Below are positions 43,384 to 52,046 of a stretch of DNA of 64,000 bases, in pieces. This stretch comes from Paucibacter aquatile. GTDB taxonomy: Bacteria; Pseudomonadota; Gammaproteobacteria; Burkholderiales; Burkholderiaceae_C. The position numbers and the translations under genes are program-made. Numbering within the stretch: position 1 is the stretch's first letter; each line of letters starts with the position of its first letter. The DNA is taken from positions 62,001 through 126,000 of the forward strand of contig NZ_POSP01000004.1 in the NCBI RefSeq assembly GCF_002885975.1, in the 5' to 3' direction. Below the pieces are notes generated by a model. That model was not told the DNA's origin and searched no databases. It worked only from the letters and a program-made list of their open reading frames with translations.

Positions 43384-44139
43384 ATGAAGGTTTTGCTGAT
43401 CGATGATCACCCGCTGATCCTGGCGGCTTTGAAGACCGTCATCGAAGGCATGGGCGAGCATGTGCAGGTGGTGGGCGCCGACAGTGCGGCCTCCGCCCGT
43501 CAGGCCTTGCAGACGCACCAGGATTTCAACCTCGTGCTCCTGGATCTGCAGCTTGGCGATGCCAGTGGCTTTGATGTGCTGGATGAGTTCCGTGCCGCCT
43601 ACCCGGCCCTGCCCGTGGTCATCATCTCGGCCTCCGATCGGGCCAGCGATGTGATCCGTGCCATCGACCAGGGTGCCATGGGTTTTGTGCCCAAGCGGGC
43701 CGAGACCGAGCTGCTCTCCCAGGCACTCAAGCTGGTGATGTCCGGTGGCATTTATGTGCCACCCATGGGCCTGGGCAACGAAGGCGGTGCTGAATTCGAG
43801 ACGGCTCCGGCCTCCGGGGCGATCAGCGCGCAGCAGAACAAGCTGCAGCAGATTCAGCAGCAGGCCATGAACTCCAACTATCAGGTCACCACCGGCCTGG
43901 AAGGTCTTGCGCTGACACCGCGCCAGACCGATGTGCTGGCCCTGCTGCTGCAAGGCAAGCCCAACAAGATCATCGCTCGCGAACTGGGCGTGTCGGTCGA
44001 GACCATCAAGGACCATGTCGCCGCCGTGCTCAAGGCCCTCGGCGTGGGTTCGCGCACGCAGGCGGTGCTGGCCGTGGGGCAGATGGTGCAGCGTCAACCC
44101 GACGCGCATTTCTCGACCTGGCGCGTGGCGCAACCCTGA
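43384..44139 (+). CDS. LuxR-type (NarL/FixJ) response regulator
   Basis: The 251-residue protein has an N-terminal receiver domain (VLLIDDHPLIL, phospho-acceptor in LVLLDLQLGDASG, and IISASDR). The C-terminal LuxR helix-turn-helix reads ALTPRQTDVLALLLQGKPNKIIARELGVSVETIKDHVAAVLKALGV. About 45 residues of Gln-rich linker (AQQNKLQQIQQQ) separate them. The start is placed at the ATG at 43384, preceded by GAAGGATGG. No histidine kinase gene is adjacent. It runs convergently towards scpA with a gap of 46 bases. Confidence 0.9.
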   Translation: MKVLLIDDHPLILAALKTVIEGMGEHVQVVGADSAASARQALQTHQDFNLVLLDLQLGDASGFDVLDEFRAAYPALPVVIISASDRASDVIRAIDQGAMGFVPKRAETELLSQALKLVMSGGIYVPPMGLGNEGGAEFETAPASGAISAQQNKLQQIQQQAMNSNYQVTTGLEGLALTPRQTDVLALLLQGKPNKIIARELGVSVETIKDHVAAVLKALGVGSRTQAVLAVGQMVQRQPDAHFSTWRVAQP

Positions 44140-44185
44140 GCACCGGACCGCTTCTGGGCCGAGGCGCCGTGATGGCGCTTGCCGC

Positions 44186-45061
44186 TCAGCTGGGCGTGTA
44201 GGCCAGGCGCACGTAGATCGGCGCAAAGGCCTCGGCCTGGGTGATTTCCAGCAGGCGCTCGCGCGCCAGTTCCAGCATGGCGATGAAGGTCACCACCAGC
44301 ACCGACTGGCCGCGTGAGACATCGAAGAGCTGCTCGAACTCGACAAAGCGCTGACCCTGCAGGCGCCGCAGTACGATGCTCATGTGTTCGCGCACCGAGA
44401 GCTGCTCCCGCGTGATCTTGTGGTGCTGGTTGAGCTTGGCGCGGCGCAGGATGTCCAGCCAGGCCTCGCGCAAATCGTTGGCCTCCACGTCGGGGAAGCG
44501 CGGCTGCAGCGATTGCTCGATGTAGACCTGGGCGCGCAGGAAATCGCGGCCCAGCACGGGCAGGGCGTCCAGGCGAGCCGCGGCCAGCTTGATCTGTTCG
44601 TACTCGAGCAGGCGGCGCACCAGCTCGGCACGCGGGTCTTCCGGTTCGGCGCCGTCCTCGGTCTTTTTGGGCGGCAGCAGCATGCGCGACTTGATCTCGA
44701 TCAGCATGGCCGCCATCAGCAGGTACTCGCTGGCGAGCTCGAGGTTGTGCTTGCGCAGCTGGTCGACGTAGCTCAGGTACTGGCGCGTGACATCGGCCAG
44801 CGGGATGTCGAGGATGTTGAAGTTCTGGCGCCGGATCAGGTATAGCAGCAGGTCCAGCGGGCCTTGAAAGGCTTCGAGGAAGACCTCCAGCGCATCCGGC
44901 GGGATGTAGAGGTCCAGCGGCATCTGGAACAGCGGCTCGCCATACAGGCGGGCCACGGCCACGCTGTCCACGGTCTCGGGCAGCCCCGGCAGCTCTTCGG
45001 CCGGGGGCGGCGGCAGCTCAGGGCCTGCGGCCTGCTCGCCGCTGTTGTTGCTGCTGCTCAT
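44186..45061 (-). CDS. scpA: segregation and condensation protein ScpA
   Basis: ScpA is the kleisin subunit of the Smc-ScpAB chromosome condensin. The conserved N-terminal block FQGPLDLLLYLIRRQNFNILDIPLADVTRQYLSYVDQL is followed by SEYLLMAAMLIEIKSRMLLP, then the C-terminal winged-helix region FIAMLELARERLLEITQAEAFAPIYVRLA. The 291-residue length is normal for proteobacterial ScpA, which often has a longer N-terminal extension. scpB is not adjacent. The gene follows the DUF3460 gene on the same strand, a common betaproteobacterial order. Confidence 0.95.
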   Translation of the reverse strand: MSSSNNSGEQAAGPELPPPPAEELPGLPETVDSVAVARLYGEPLFQMPLDLYIPPDALEVFLEAFQGPLDLLLYLIRRQNFNILDIPLADVTRQYLSYVDQLRKHNLELASEYLLMAAMLIEIKSRMLLPPKKTEDGAEPEDPRAELVRRLLEYEQIKLAAARLDALPVLGRDFLRAQVYIEQSLQPRFPDVEANDLREAWLDILRRAKLNQHHKITREQLSVREHMSIVLRRLQGQRFVEFEQLFDVSRGQSVLVVTFIAMLELARERLLEITQAEAFAPIYVRLAYTPS

Positions 45062-45100
45062 GGCAACTCAGAACCAGTCCGGCAGGGCGCCGAGCGTCGC

Positions 45101-45304
45101 TTACTTGGCTTGCGTCTGGTAGACGTAGGGCTGTTGCTCGACGCGTGCGGCGCGGTAGTCGGCCTGGGCGCTGCGGTCCACCGCCTTGTCCCAGAGCAGG
45201 GCACGGCCGGCGCGCTGCTCGGCTTCCAGCGTCGGCTTCTTGGCCTTGAGCTCGTCGATGAAGGTGCTGGCGTCGGACTTGTAGGCTTTCCAGAACAGAG
45301 GCAT
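45101..45304 (-). CDS. DUF3460 family small protein
   Basis: The 67-residue product begins MPLFWKAYKSDASTFIDELK and ends with RVEQQPYVYQTQAK, matching DUF3460, a short soluble family seen next to scpA in betaproteobacteria. The start at 45304 is preferred to an earlier ATG at 45358, because conservation starts at MPLFWKAYKS. Function is unknown. It lies 39 bases upstream of scpA in the direction of transcription and may be co-transcribed with it. Confidence 0.8.
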   Translation of the reverse strand: MPLFWKAYKSDASTFIDELKAKKPTLEAEQRAGRALLWDKAVDRSAQADYRAARVEQQPYVYQTQAK

Positions 45305-45367
45305 GGTGTGGCAGTGCTTCGCAAACAAGGTGGGCGGCCGGCAGAAAACCGGCTGCAAGACGAGATT

Positions 45368-47041
45368 TTACAGGCTGGCCGTGTGGGCGCTGACCCGCCA
45401 TTGCTCGAAATCGGCATGAATGCCGTTCGGACCCAGGGCTTCGGCCAGGCCGCCGCGCCGGACCAGGCTGGCTGGCTGCTCGTTCAGGCCGCACAGCAGC
45501 AAGGCCTGACCCTGGCGTTGCAGGCCGCGCTGGAGCTGCAGCAGGGCATCCAGACCCGAGGTGTCCATGGAGATCAGCTGGTGCATGTCCAGCACCAGCA
45601 GGCGCTGACCGGGCTGCAGCCGTTCAGCCAGGCCCTCGACCTTGCCGACCGCGCCAAAGAACAGCGAACCGTAGAGCTTGAGCGCCAGGGTGCCGGGCGG
45701 CAGGCCGGTCTGGGGCAGCTCCTGCACCTGGAACAAGGTACTCATGCGGTAGATGAAGAACAGGCAGGCCAGCACCAGGCCGGCCTCCACCGCCACCATC
45801 AGATCGAACACCACGGTCATCACGAAAGTGCCCAGCAGCACGGTGCGGTAAGGCAGGCTGAAGTGGCGCAGACGGGCGAACTCATGCCACTCGCCCATAT
45901 TCCAGGCCACCACCAGCAGGATGCCGGCCAGGGCCGCCAGCGGGATGTGGGCGGCCAGCGGTGCGGCCACCAGCACGATGATCAGCAGCACCAGCGCATG
46001 CACCATGCCTGCCACCGGGCTGCTGGCGCCGGCGCGCACATTGGTGACCGTGCGGGCGATGGTGCCGGTGGCCGGAATGCCGCCGAACCAGGGCGTCACG
46101 AGGTTGGCAATGCCCTGGGCCATCAGCTCCTGGTTGGGGTCGTGGCGTGGCTGGTCGCTGAGCTTGTCAGCCACGCGGGCACAGAGCAGGGATTCGATGG
46201 CACCGAGCAGCGCCAGGGTCAGGGTCGGGATGAGCAGTTGCTTGGCGCCGGTCCAGCTGACCTCGGGCCAGGCGAAGCTGGGCAAGGTCTGGGGAATGCC
46301 GCCGAAGCGGCTGCCGATGGTTTCCAGCGGCAGCTGCAAGCCGTAGCACAGCGCGGTGGCACCGACCAAGGCGATCACGGTGCCGGGCAGCTGCGACATC
46401 CAGCGCTGCAGCCGTGCGCGGGTGCTGTGGCTCTCGCGGTCCATGGCATAGGTCTTGGGCCAGAGGCTGACCACGGCCACGCAGGCGCCGCCCAGCAAGG
46501 GCGCGGCCCAATGGATGTCGCCGATGTGCAGGGCGGTCAGCCGCAGCTGGCTGAAGAAATCGGCCGGCATGTGGGCAATGGGCAGGCCCAGGAAGTCTTT
46601 CAGCTGGGACAGGCCGATCAGCACGGCAATGCCGTTGGTGAAGCCGATCACGATGCTCACCGGGATGTAGCGCACCCAGGCGCCCAGCCGCAGGGCGCCG
46701 AGCGCGATCAGCAAGCAGCCAGCCAACATGGTGGCGACCAGCAGATTGCCCAGGCCGTAGCGTTGCACGATGCCGTAGATCACGACGATGAAGGCGCCGG
46801 CCGGCCCGCCGATCTGCACGCTGGAGCCGCCCAGGGCCGAGATCAGGAAGCCGGCAATGATGGCGGTGAACAGGCCTTGCTCGGGCTTGACGCCCGAAGC
46901 GATGGCAAAGGCGATGGCCAGGGGCAGGGCGACGATGCCGACGGTGAAGCCCGCGCCGAGGTCGGCGATGAAGCGCTGGCGGCTGTAGTCCTGAAGCAGG
47001 CTCAGCGAGCGGGGGCGGAAGCGGTGGAGGAGCGGCGGCAT
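45368..47041 (-). CDS. SulP/SLC26-type anion transporter with STAS domain
   Basis: A 557-residue membrane protein. The first 420 residues carry about 12-14 helices with the SLC26 signature region GLFTAIIAGFLISALGGSSVQIGGPAGAFIVV and PYSVVIGFT-like SIVIGFTNGIAVLI. The C-terminal STAS domain includes LYGSLFFGAVGKVEGL and LISMDTSGLDALLQLQ. SulP proteins move sulphate, bicarbonate or other anions. The substrate here cannot be told from sequence. There is no linked carbonic anhydrase gene. Confidence 0.9.
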   Translation of the reverse strand: MPPLLHRFRPRSLSLLQDYSRQRFIADLGAGFTVGIVALPLAIAFAIASGVKPEQGLFTAIIAGFLISALGGSSVQIGGPAGAFIVVIYGIVQRYGLGNLLVATMLAGCLLIALGALRLGAWVRYIPVSIVIGFTNGIAVLIGLSQLKDFLGLPIAHMPADFFSQLRLTALHIGDIHWAAPLLGGACVAVVSLWPKTYAMDRESHSTRARLQRWMSQLPGTVIALVGATALCYGLQLPLETIGSRFGGIPQTLPSFAWPEVSWTGAKQLLIPTLTLALLGAIESLLCARVADKLSDQPRHDPNQELMAQGIANLVTPWFGGIPATGTIARTVTNVRAGASSPVAGMVHALVLLIIVLVAAPLAAHIPLAALAGILLVVAWNMGEWHEFARLRHFSLPYRTVLLGTFVMTVVFDLMVAVEAGLVLACLFFIYRMSTLFQVQELPQTGLPPGTLALKLYGSLFFGAVGKVEGLAERLQPGQRLLVLDMHQLISMDTSGLDALLQLQRGLQRQGQALLLCGLNEQPASLVRRGGLAEALGPNGIHADFEQWRVSAHTASL

Positions 47042-47096
47042 GATCGAGGTCTTGCACCGATTCTGCGCCTCTTGCGGCTTGCGGTTTTGAGAAAAC

Positions 47097-47945
47097 TCAG
47101 CTGCTGGTGGCGCTGTGGTAGGGCCGCACGATGCTTTCGATCAGGGCGGCGCTGCCGGCCTGGGCCAGGCGGCGGTCGAGATGGGCCAGGATCTGGCGCG
47201 CGTCGGGAAAGTCCTGGCGCAGCCCGAGGTGGAAGGGCACGTTGGCGGCCAGATAGGGCGCCGGAATGGACATCACCTGAGCCTGGATGGCCAGCTTCTT
47301 GAGCCGCCACTGCGTGACCAGCGGGCTCAGCGAGACATGGACGTCACCGCGTGCGGCCAAGACCATGCGGAAGACGGCGTCGTGGCCCATGGTCCATTCG
47401 ACATGCGGGAAATCGGCCAGCACCTGCTCGGCCCATTGATTGCCTTTTTGATCGACCAGATGGAAGGCCTTTAGGTCCTCGCGCGAGCGCAGGCGCTCCA
47501 GCTGCGCCCGCTGCGGATGGCGGGCACTGAAGAACAGATGGGGGCGCAGCTCCACCAGGGGCAGCTCGTTGAAGAGCGCGTACTGCCGGCGTTCGTCCGA
47601 GGCAAAGGTGCACAGGCCATCGGCCTGGCCCAGCTTGACCATGGCTTGGGCGCGCCGCCAGGGCAGGCCCAAGGCTTCCAGCTGGACGCTGTCCAGGTCC
47701 TTCAGCAGGGCCTGCAGCAGATCGGGCAGGATGCCTTGCACCCGTTGAGGATGCAGCTGCGGATCGACGAAGGAGTAGGGCGCGTAGTCGTCGTTGTAGC
47801 TGATCAGCAGGGGCTGGCGCACCGCGCCAGCCCGGGCCTCGCGGCCGACGAGGGCCGCTGCAGATGCCGCACCACCCGCCACGGCGCCCAGCAGCAGACC
47901 CAGGACGGTCTGGCGGCGGCACGCCACCGGCCGGCTGCGCAGCAT
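47097..47945 (-). CDS. periplasmic solute-binding protein of the amino acid family 3 type
   Basis: The 282-residue protein has an N-terminal export signal (CRRQTVLGLLLGAVAGGAA, with a twin arginine and a hydrophobic core). The fold is that of SBP_bac_3 proteins: LISYNDDYAPYSFVDPQ, then GILPDLLQALLKDL, FNELPLVELRPHLFFSARH and FRMVLAARGDVHVSLSPLV. No ABC permease or ATPase is adjacent. Such orphan proteins often serve as sensors or partner with distant transporters. The ligand is unknown. It sits just after metG on the same strand. Confidence 0.78.
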   Translation of the reverse strand: MLRSRPVACRRQTVLGLLLGAVAGGAASAAALVGREARAGAVRQPLLISYNDDYAPYSFVDPQLHPQRVQGILPDLLQALLKDLDSVQLEALGLPWRRAQAMVKLGQADGLCTFASDERRQYALFNELPLVELRPHLFFSARHPQRAQLERLRSREDLKAFHLVDQKGNQWAEQVLADFPHVEWTMGHDAVFRMVLAARGDVHVSLSPLVTQWRLKKLAIQAQVMSIPAPYLAANVPFHLGLRQDFPDARQILAHLDRRLAQAGSAALIESIVRPYHSATSS

Positions 47946-47959
47946 GGGCCGGGTGGGCC

Positions 47960-50014
47960 TCAGCGCACCCGCATGCCCGGCTGGGCGCCGGGGAAGGGCT
48001 CGAGCACGAAGATACCGGGATTGGCCTTCTCGTCGGCGTGGCTGGCGGCCAGCACCATGCCCTCGCTGATGCCGAACTTCATCTTGCGCGGCGCCAGATT
48101 GGCCACCATCACGGTGAGCTTGCCTTCCAGGTCTTCGGGCTTGTAGGCGCTCTTGATGCCGCTGAAGACATTGCGCAGGCGACCTTCGCCCACGTCCAGG
48201 CTCAGGCGCAGGAGCTTGTCCGAACCGTCCACATGCTCGGCCTTGACGATCTTGGCGATGCGCAGATCGACCTTGGTGAAATCGTCGATCTTGATCTCGG
48301 GCGCCAGCTCCTCGCCGCCCGGCAGGGGCTTGGCGGCCACGGCCGGTGCAGGGGCTTCGAACAGGGCTTCCAGCAGCTTGGGGTCGACGCGCTGCATCAA
48401 GTGTTCGTAGGCGCCGATTTGGTGGGCGCCGAGGGCGCGCTGGGCGTCAGCGAACTGCAGCGGCTCGATCTTCAGGAAGCTCTCGACCTTGGCCGCCAGG
48501 GCCGGCAGCACGGGCTTGAGGTAGATGGTCAGCAGGCGGAAGGCCTCGATGCAGACGCTGCAGACGTCGTGCAGCACGGCGTCCTGGCCTTCCTGCTTGG
48601 CCAGCTCCCAGGGCTTGTTCTGGTCCACGAACTCGTTGACGCGGTCGGCCAGCATCATGGTTTCGCGCAAGGCCTTGCCGAACTCGCGTTCTTCGTAGAG
48701 CTGGGCGATGGTGGCGCTGTGGGCGCGCAGGCCGTCCAGCAGGGCGCGGCCCTCCACGCCCAGATCGGCCGAGAGGCGGCCGTCGAATCGCTTGGCCAGG
48801 AAGCCGGCAGCGCGCGAGGCGATGTTGACGTACTTGCCGACCAGATCGCTGTTGACGCGGGCCACGAAGTCATCGGGGTTGAAGTCGATGTCTTCGACGC
48901 GTGAATTCAGCTTGGCCGAGATGTAGTAGCGCAGCCACTCGGCGTTCATGCCGAGGTTGAGGTATTTGAGCGGGTCCAGGCCGGTGCCGCGGCTCTTGCT
49001 CATCTTCTCGCCGTTGTTGACGGTCAGGAAGCCGTGCACGAAGACGTGGTTGGGCGTCTTGCGGCCGCTGAAATGCAGCATGGCCGGCCAGAACAAGGTG
49101 TGGAAGTAGGTGATGTCCTTGCCGATGAAATGCACCTGCTCGACCGACTCGTCGGCCATGAAGGCGTCGAAGTCTTGGCCGGTCTTGCCGAAGTAGTTCT
49201 TCAGCGAGGCGAGGTAGCCGATAGGCGCGTCCAGCCAGACGTAGAAGTATTTGCCCGGTGCGTCGGGGATCTCGATGCCGAAATAAGGCGCATCGCGGCT
49301 GATGTCCCAGTCGCCCAGGCCGCCCTTGCCCTCTTCATCCTTGGTGAACCACTCCTTAATCTTGTTCAGCACCTCGGACTGCAGGCGGCCCGGGGTTTGC
49401 GTCCACTGCTCGAGGAACTCCACGCAGCGCGGATCGCTGAGCTTGAAGAAGTAGTGCTCCGAGCTCTTCATCACCGGCGTGGCGCCGGTCAGCACCGAGA
49501 AGGGGTTCTTCAACTCGGTGGGGGTGTAGACGGCGCCGCAGGATTCGCAGCTGTCACCGTACTGATCCTTGGCGCCGCACTTGGGGCATTCGCCCTTGAT
49601 GAAGCGGTCCGGCAGGAACATGGACTTTTCGGGGTCGAAGAACTGCTCGATGGTCTTCACCTCGATCAGCTCGTTGCGACGCAAGGCCTTGTAGACCTCC
49701 TTGGACAGCTCGTGGTTCTCAGGCCCATCGGTCGAGTGCCAGTTGTCGAAGGCGATGTGGAAGCCGTCCAGATAGGCCTTGCGACCGGCGGCGATATTGG
49801 CCACGAACTGCTGCGGGGTGATGCCGGCCTTCTCGGCGGCAATCATGATGGGCGCGCCGTGGGCGTCGTCGGCGCAGACGAAATGCACCTGCTGGCCCTG
49901 CATGCGCTGGTAACGCACCCAGACGTCAGCCTGGGTGTATTCCATGATGTGGCCAATGTGGAAATTGGCGTTGGCGTAGGGCAGGGCGGTGGTGACGAAG
50001 AGCTTGCGTGTCAT
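47960..50014 (-). CDS. metG: methionyl-tRNA synthetase
   Basis: MetG charges tRNA-Met. The HIGH-type motif is HIGHIMEYTQADVWVRYQR near residue 19, and KMSKSRGTGLDP lies near residue 337. A zinc-binding knuckle CPKCGAKDQYGDSCESCG is present in the connective domain, placing it in the MetRS type 1 group. The C-terminal 110 residues (IDDFTKVDLRIAKIVKAEHV onward) form the Trbp111-like tRNA-binding domain. The 684-residue length is normal. The gene is followed on the same strand by the solute-binding protein after 14 bases. Confidence 0.97.
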   Translation of the reverse strand: MTRKLFVTTALPYANANFHIGHIMEYTQADVWVRYQRMQGQQVHFVCADDAHGAPIMIAAEKAGITPQQFVANIAAGRKAYLDGFHIAFDNWHSTDGPENHELSKEVYKALRRNELIEVKTIEQFFDPEKSMFLPDRFIKGECPKCGAKDQYGDSCESCGAVYTPTELKNPFSVLTGATPVMKSSEHYFFKLSDPRCVEFLEQWTQTPGRLQSEVLNKIKEWFTKDEEGKGGLGDWDISRDAPYFGIEIPDAPGKYFYVWLDAPIGYLASLKNYFGKTGQDFDAFMADESVEQVHFIGKDITYFHTLFWPAMLHFSGRKTPNHVFVHGFLTVNNGEKMSKSRGTGLDPLKYLNLGMNAEWLRYYISAKLNSRVEDIDFNPDDFVARVNSDLVGKYVNIASRAAGFLAKRFDGRLSADLGVEGRALLDGLRAHSATIAQLYEEREFGKALRETMMLADRVNEFVDQNKPWELAKQEGQDAVLHDVCSVCIEAFRLLTIYLKPVLPALAAKVESFLKIEPLQFADAQRALGAHQIGAYEHLMQRVDPKLLEALFEAPAPAVAAKPLPGGEELAPEIKIDDFTKVDLRIAKIVKAEHVDGSDKLLRLSLDVGEGRLRNVFSGIKSAYKPEDLEGKLTVMVANLAPRKMKFGISEGMVLAASHADEKANPGIFVLEPFPGAQPGMRVR

Positions 50015-50209
50015 GGTGTCTTTGCAGGCCTGGCGGCGGTGCCGGGCAGGCGCGCATTTTAGGGCCAGGGCTGCACGGCACTTCGACGGGGCTGACGAGG
50101 GGCGTTCGCCGGGGCGCCGGGCAGCGCCCGAGCCGCGGTCAAAGGGGCGATCTGATGTGCTGCGGCGACAGGGCCGGCTCGCGGCCCCGCAGCCTGCGCG
50201 GGCGGGTGA

Positions 50210-50407
50210 TCAGCCGGCGTTGTTCGGGGTGGGCGGGGTGGCGCCCGTGTCGCCGGCGTCCGCAGCGGCGTCGCCTTCGGCTGAGGGCTCGTCGCTCTGG
50301 CCTTCCGGCTTGTTCAGCTTGCGCTGACGCTTTTCTTCGGTTTTGCGTTTCTTGGCCAATTCGCGTTGGCGTTTTTCGTATGAGTAGTTCGGTGTGGCCA
50401 AGGACAT
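50210..50407 (-). CDS. small highly charged protein of unknown function
   Basis: The 65-residue product begins MSLATPNYSYEKRQRELAKKRKTEEKRQRKLN, a strongly basic helical stretch. An acidic, Pro/Ala/Asp-rich tail follows, with no membrane segment. GCAGGAG immediately precedes the ATG at 50407, which argues for a real gene. Short proteins of this composition with the YSYEKRQRELAKKRK opening seem to recur in Burkholderiales, although I cannot confirm that without a search. It may bind nucleic acid, as inferred from charge only. Confidence 0.6.
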   Translation of the reverse strand: MSLATPNYSYEKRQRELAKKRKTEEKRQRKLNKPEGQSDEPSAEGDAAADAGDTGATPPTPNNAG

Positions 50408-50572
50408 GCTCCTGCAAGGCATCTGCGGGGCGCAGATAGTCCCTTCAATGTAACCGCTGCACGCCGCACCCGGCGCGCCGCGAGCGCTCCAAGGCGGTCT
50501 CAGTTAGCGCGAAAAGCTCGGTCTGACATGAAACATCGCCCCTAAGTCCATGATTCGTATGGCCTAAAAAGA

Positions 50573-50892
50573 CTATCCACTTTCGCTGTGGATAACTTTG
50601 TGGAAAAGGGGGGTGGGGTGGCGCCAAACCCTTGTGGCGAGGCCCTCTGGCTTAATCTGCCTCTTTTCGCAGCAGTGGCTGGCGATCTATATGAATCAAC
50701 AACTTAGCGTTGTTGTGCGCCAGTCGAGGTGCGCGCAGCGGGCAAGGGCGGTGCCAGCTGACGTGGATCAAGAAATGGGGATAAGTCAAGAGCTGAATGC
50801 CCCTCGTCGCGAAATTCAGTGACAGCCCCGTGACAAAAAGGGCTTGGTTTTGCACATCTCTTGTGGACAAGTTTGTGGGTGCTTCACCCACA
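50573..50892. other. DnaA-box-like cluster in the intergenic region before minC
   Basis: The 50,408-51,076 gap has no convincing gene. It contains TATCCAC (50574-50580) and TGTGGATAA (50587-50595, a perfect DnaA box), which form an inverted pair. TGTGGAAAA (50599-50607) and TGTGGACAA (50862-50870) each differ by one base from the consensus. A perfect hairpin TGTGGGTG-CTT-CACCCACA (50874-50892) and CAACAAC-TTAGC-GTTGTTG (50697-50715) also occur. It lacks dnaA, dnaN, and clear AT-rich unwinding repeats, so it is more likely a DnaA-binding or regulatory region than the origin. Confidence 0.4.
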
Positions 50893-51076
50893 GCGGCGCT
50901 AAGTGCTTGATGGGCCGGGAACTTTGCTGGCTTGCCTGTTTTTGCAGCAATGGCCGGCGGCGAAAGCCACGATGCGCGAGGCGCATGTGGGCCTATCGGG
51001 GGCGATGCGGAGGGGCGGCCGCTTGACGCATGGCTAAAATCGCGCACTTTGCACGGTAGCGGCATCAAGGCAGCAG

Positions 51077-51940
51077 ATGACTCAGGCACAACAGGGGAGA
51101 GCAGCGTCCAAGGGCGCTGAGGGTTTTGAGTTGAAGAGCGCGAGCTTGAGTCTGCTCTCGCTGGTCCTCAAGACCACGGACCTGACCGAGTTGAGCCGCG
51201 AGCTCCAGGTTCGCGTGGGTGCCACGCCTGGTGTGTTCAGCAACGAACCGCTGCTGATCGACCTGAGCCAGCTGCCTCAGGAGCCCTCGGCCGCTGCCGC
51301 AACGGCCGCCGTAGAAGCCCCGGCCCAGCTGAGCCTGGACAGCGCTGTACCAGGCCGCGCCGAGGTGGACCTGGCCGCGCTGCTGCCGATGCTGCGCGGC
51401 CATCGCATGTCGCCGGTGGCGGTGTACGGCGCCACGCCGGCCGAGCTGGAGCAGGCCCTGGCACTGGGCCTGGCCGAAGCGCCGGAACCCGAAGCGCAGG
51501 CCGCACCGCGCTGGCGCGCTGTGGATGCGGCGCCGGTGGTGCAGGAAGTGATTCGCGAAGTGGTGCGGGAGGTTGTTCGCGAAGTGCCGGTGCCGGCCGA
51601 GAGCGTGCCCACCCTGGTGATCGACAAGCCGCTGCGCTCCGGCCAGCGCATCTACGCCAAGGGCGGTGACCTGGTGGTGTTGGCCCTGGTCAACCATGGC
51701 GCCGAGGTGATCGCCGATGGCCACATCCATGTCTACGCCCCGCTGCGCGGCAAGGCCATTGCCGGCGCGCGCGGCAACACCGAGGCACGTATCTTTGCCG
51801 CCAGCATGGAGGCCGAACTGATTTCGATTGCAGGCATCTACCGCACGACCGAGAACCCGCTGCCCGATACGGTGCAGGGCAAGCCGGCGCAGATCCGGCT
51901 GGAGGGCGAGAAGTTGGTGATGGAGGCGCTCAAGCTTTGA
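51077..51940 (+). CDS. minC: septum site-determining protein MinC
   Basis: MinC blocks FtsZ ring assembly away from mid-cell. The C-terminal half forms the MinC beta-helix with DLVVLALVNHGAEVIADGHIHVYAPLRGKAIAGARGNTEARIFAASMEAELISIAG. The N-terminal domain (FELKSASLSLLSLVLKTTDLTELSRELQVRVG) and an Ala/Pro/Val-rich linker precede it. The linker has a repeated REVVREV pattern. The 287-residue product is on the long side. It starts at 51077, and minD follows 106 bases later, giving the usual minC-minD-minE order. Confidence 0.95.
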   Translation: MTQAQQGRAASKGAEGFELKSASLSLLSLVLKTTDLTELSRELQVRVGATPGVFSNEPLLIDLSQLPQEPSAAAATAAVEAPAQLSLDSAVPGRAEVDLAALLPMLRGHRMSPVAVYGATPAELEQALALGLAEAPEPEAQAAPRWRAVDAAPVVQEVIREVVREVVREVPVPAESVPTLVIDKPLRSGQRIYAKGGDLVVLALVNHGAEVIADGHIHVYAPLRGKAIAGARGNTEARIFAASMEAELISIAGIYRTTENPLPDTVQGKPAQIRLEGEKLVMEALKL

Positions 51941-52046
51941 GTCATGATGGCTGCGTGAACATCCCGCGCCATCGCAAGCAAGTCAAAAACCCTGGCCGGC
52001 CTGTGTGCCGTCCTTCTCAGTTGTAGTTTTGAAAGGATCTGATTCG

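Noticed and set aside
44864..47302. An 812-codon open frame on the plus strand opposite scpA and the SulP gene
   Set aside because: It is antisense to two well-supported genes; GC-rich codon bias keeps the opposite frame open, and its sequence is low-complexity Gln/His/Gly without family motifs.
51011..51042. TTGACG and TAAAAT as a minC promoter
   Set aside because: The two hexamers are only six bases apart, so they cannot be the -35 and -10 of one promoter.
50408..51076. The DnaA-box region as the chromosomal origin
   Set aside because: No dnaA, dnaN, rpmH or parAB genes nearby and no AT-rich 13-mer array; only four boxes are visible.
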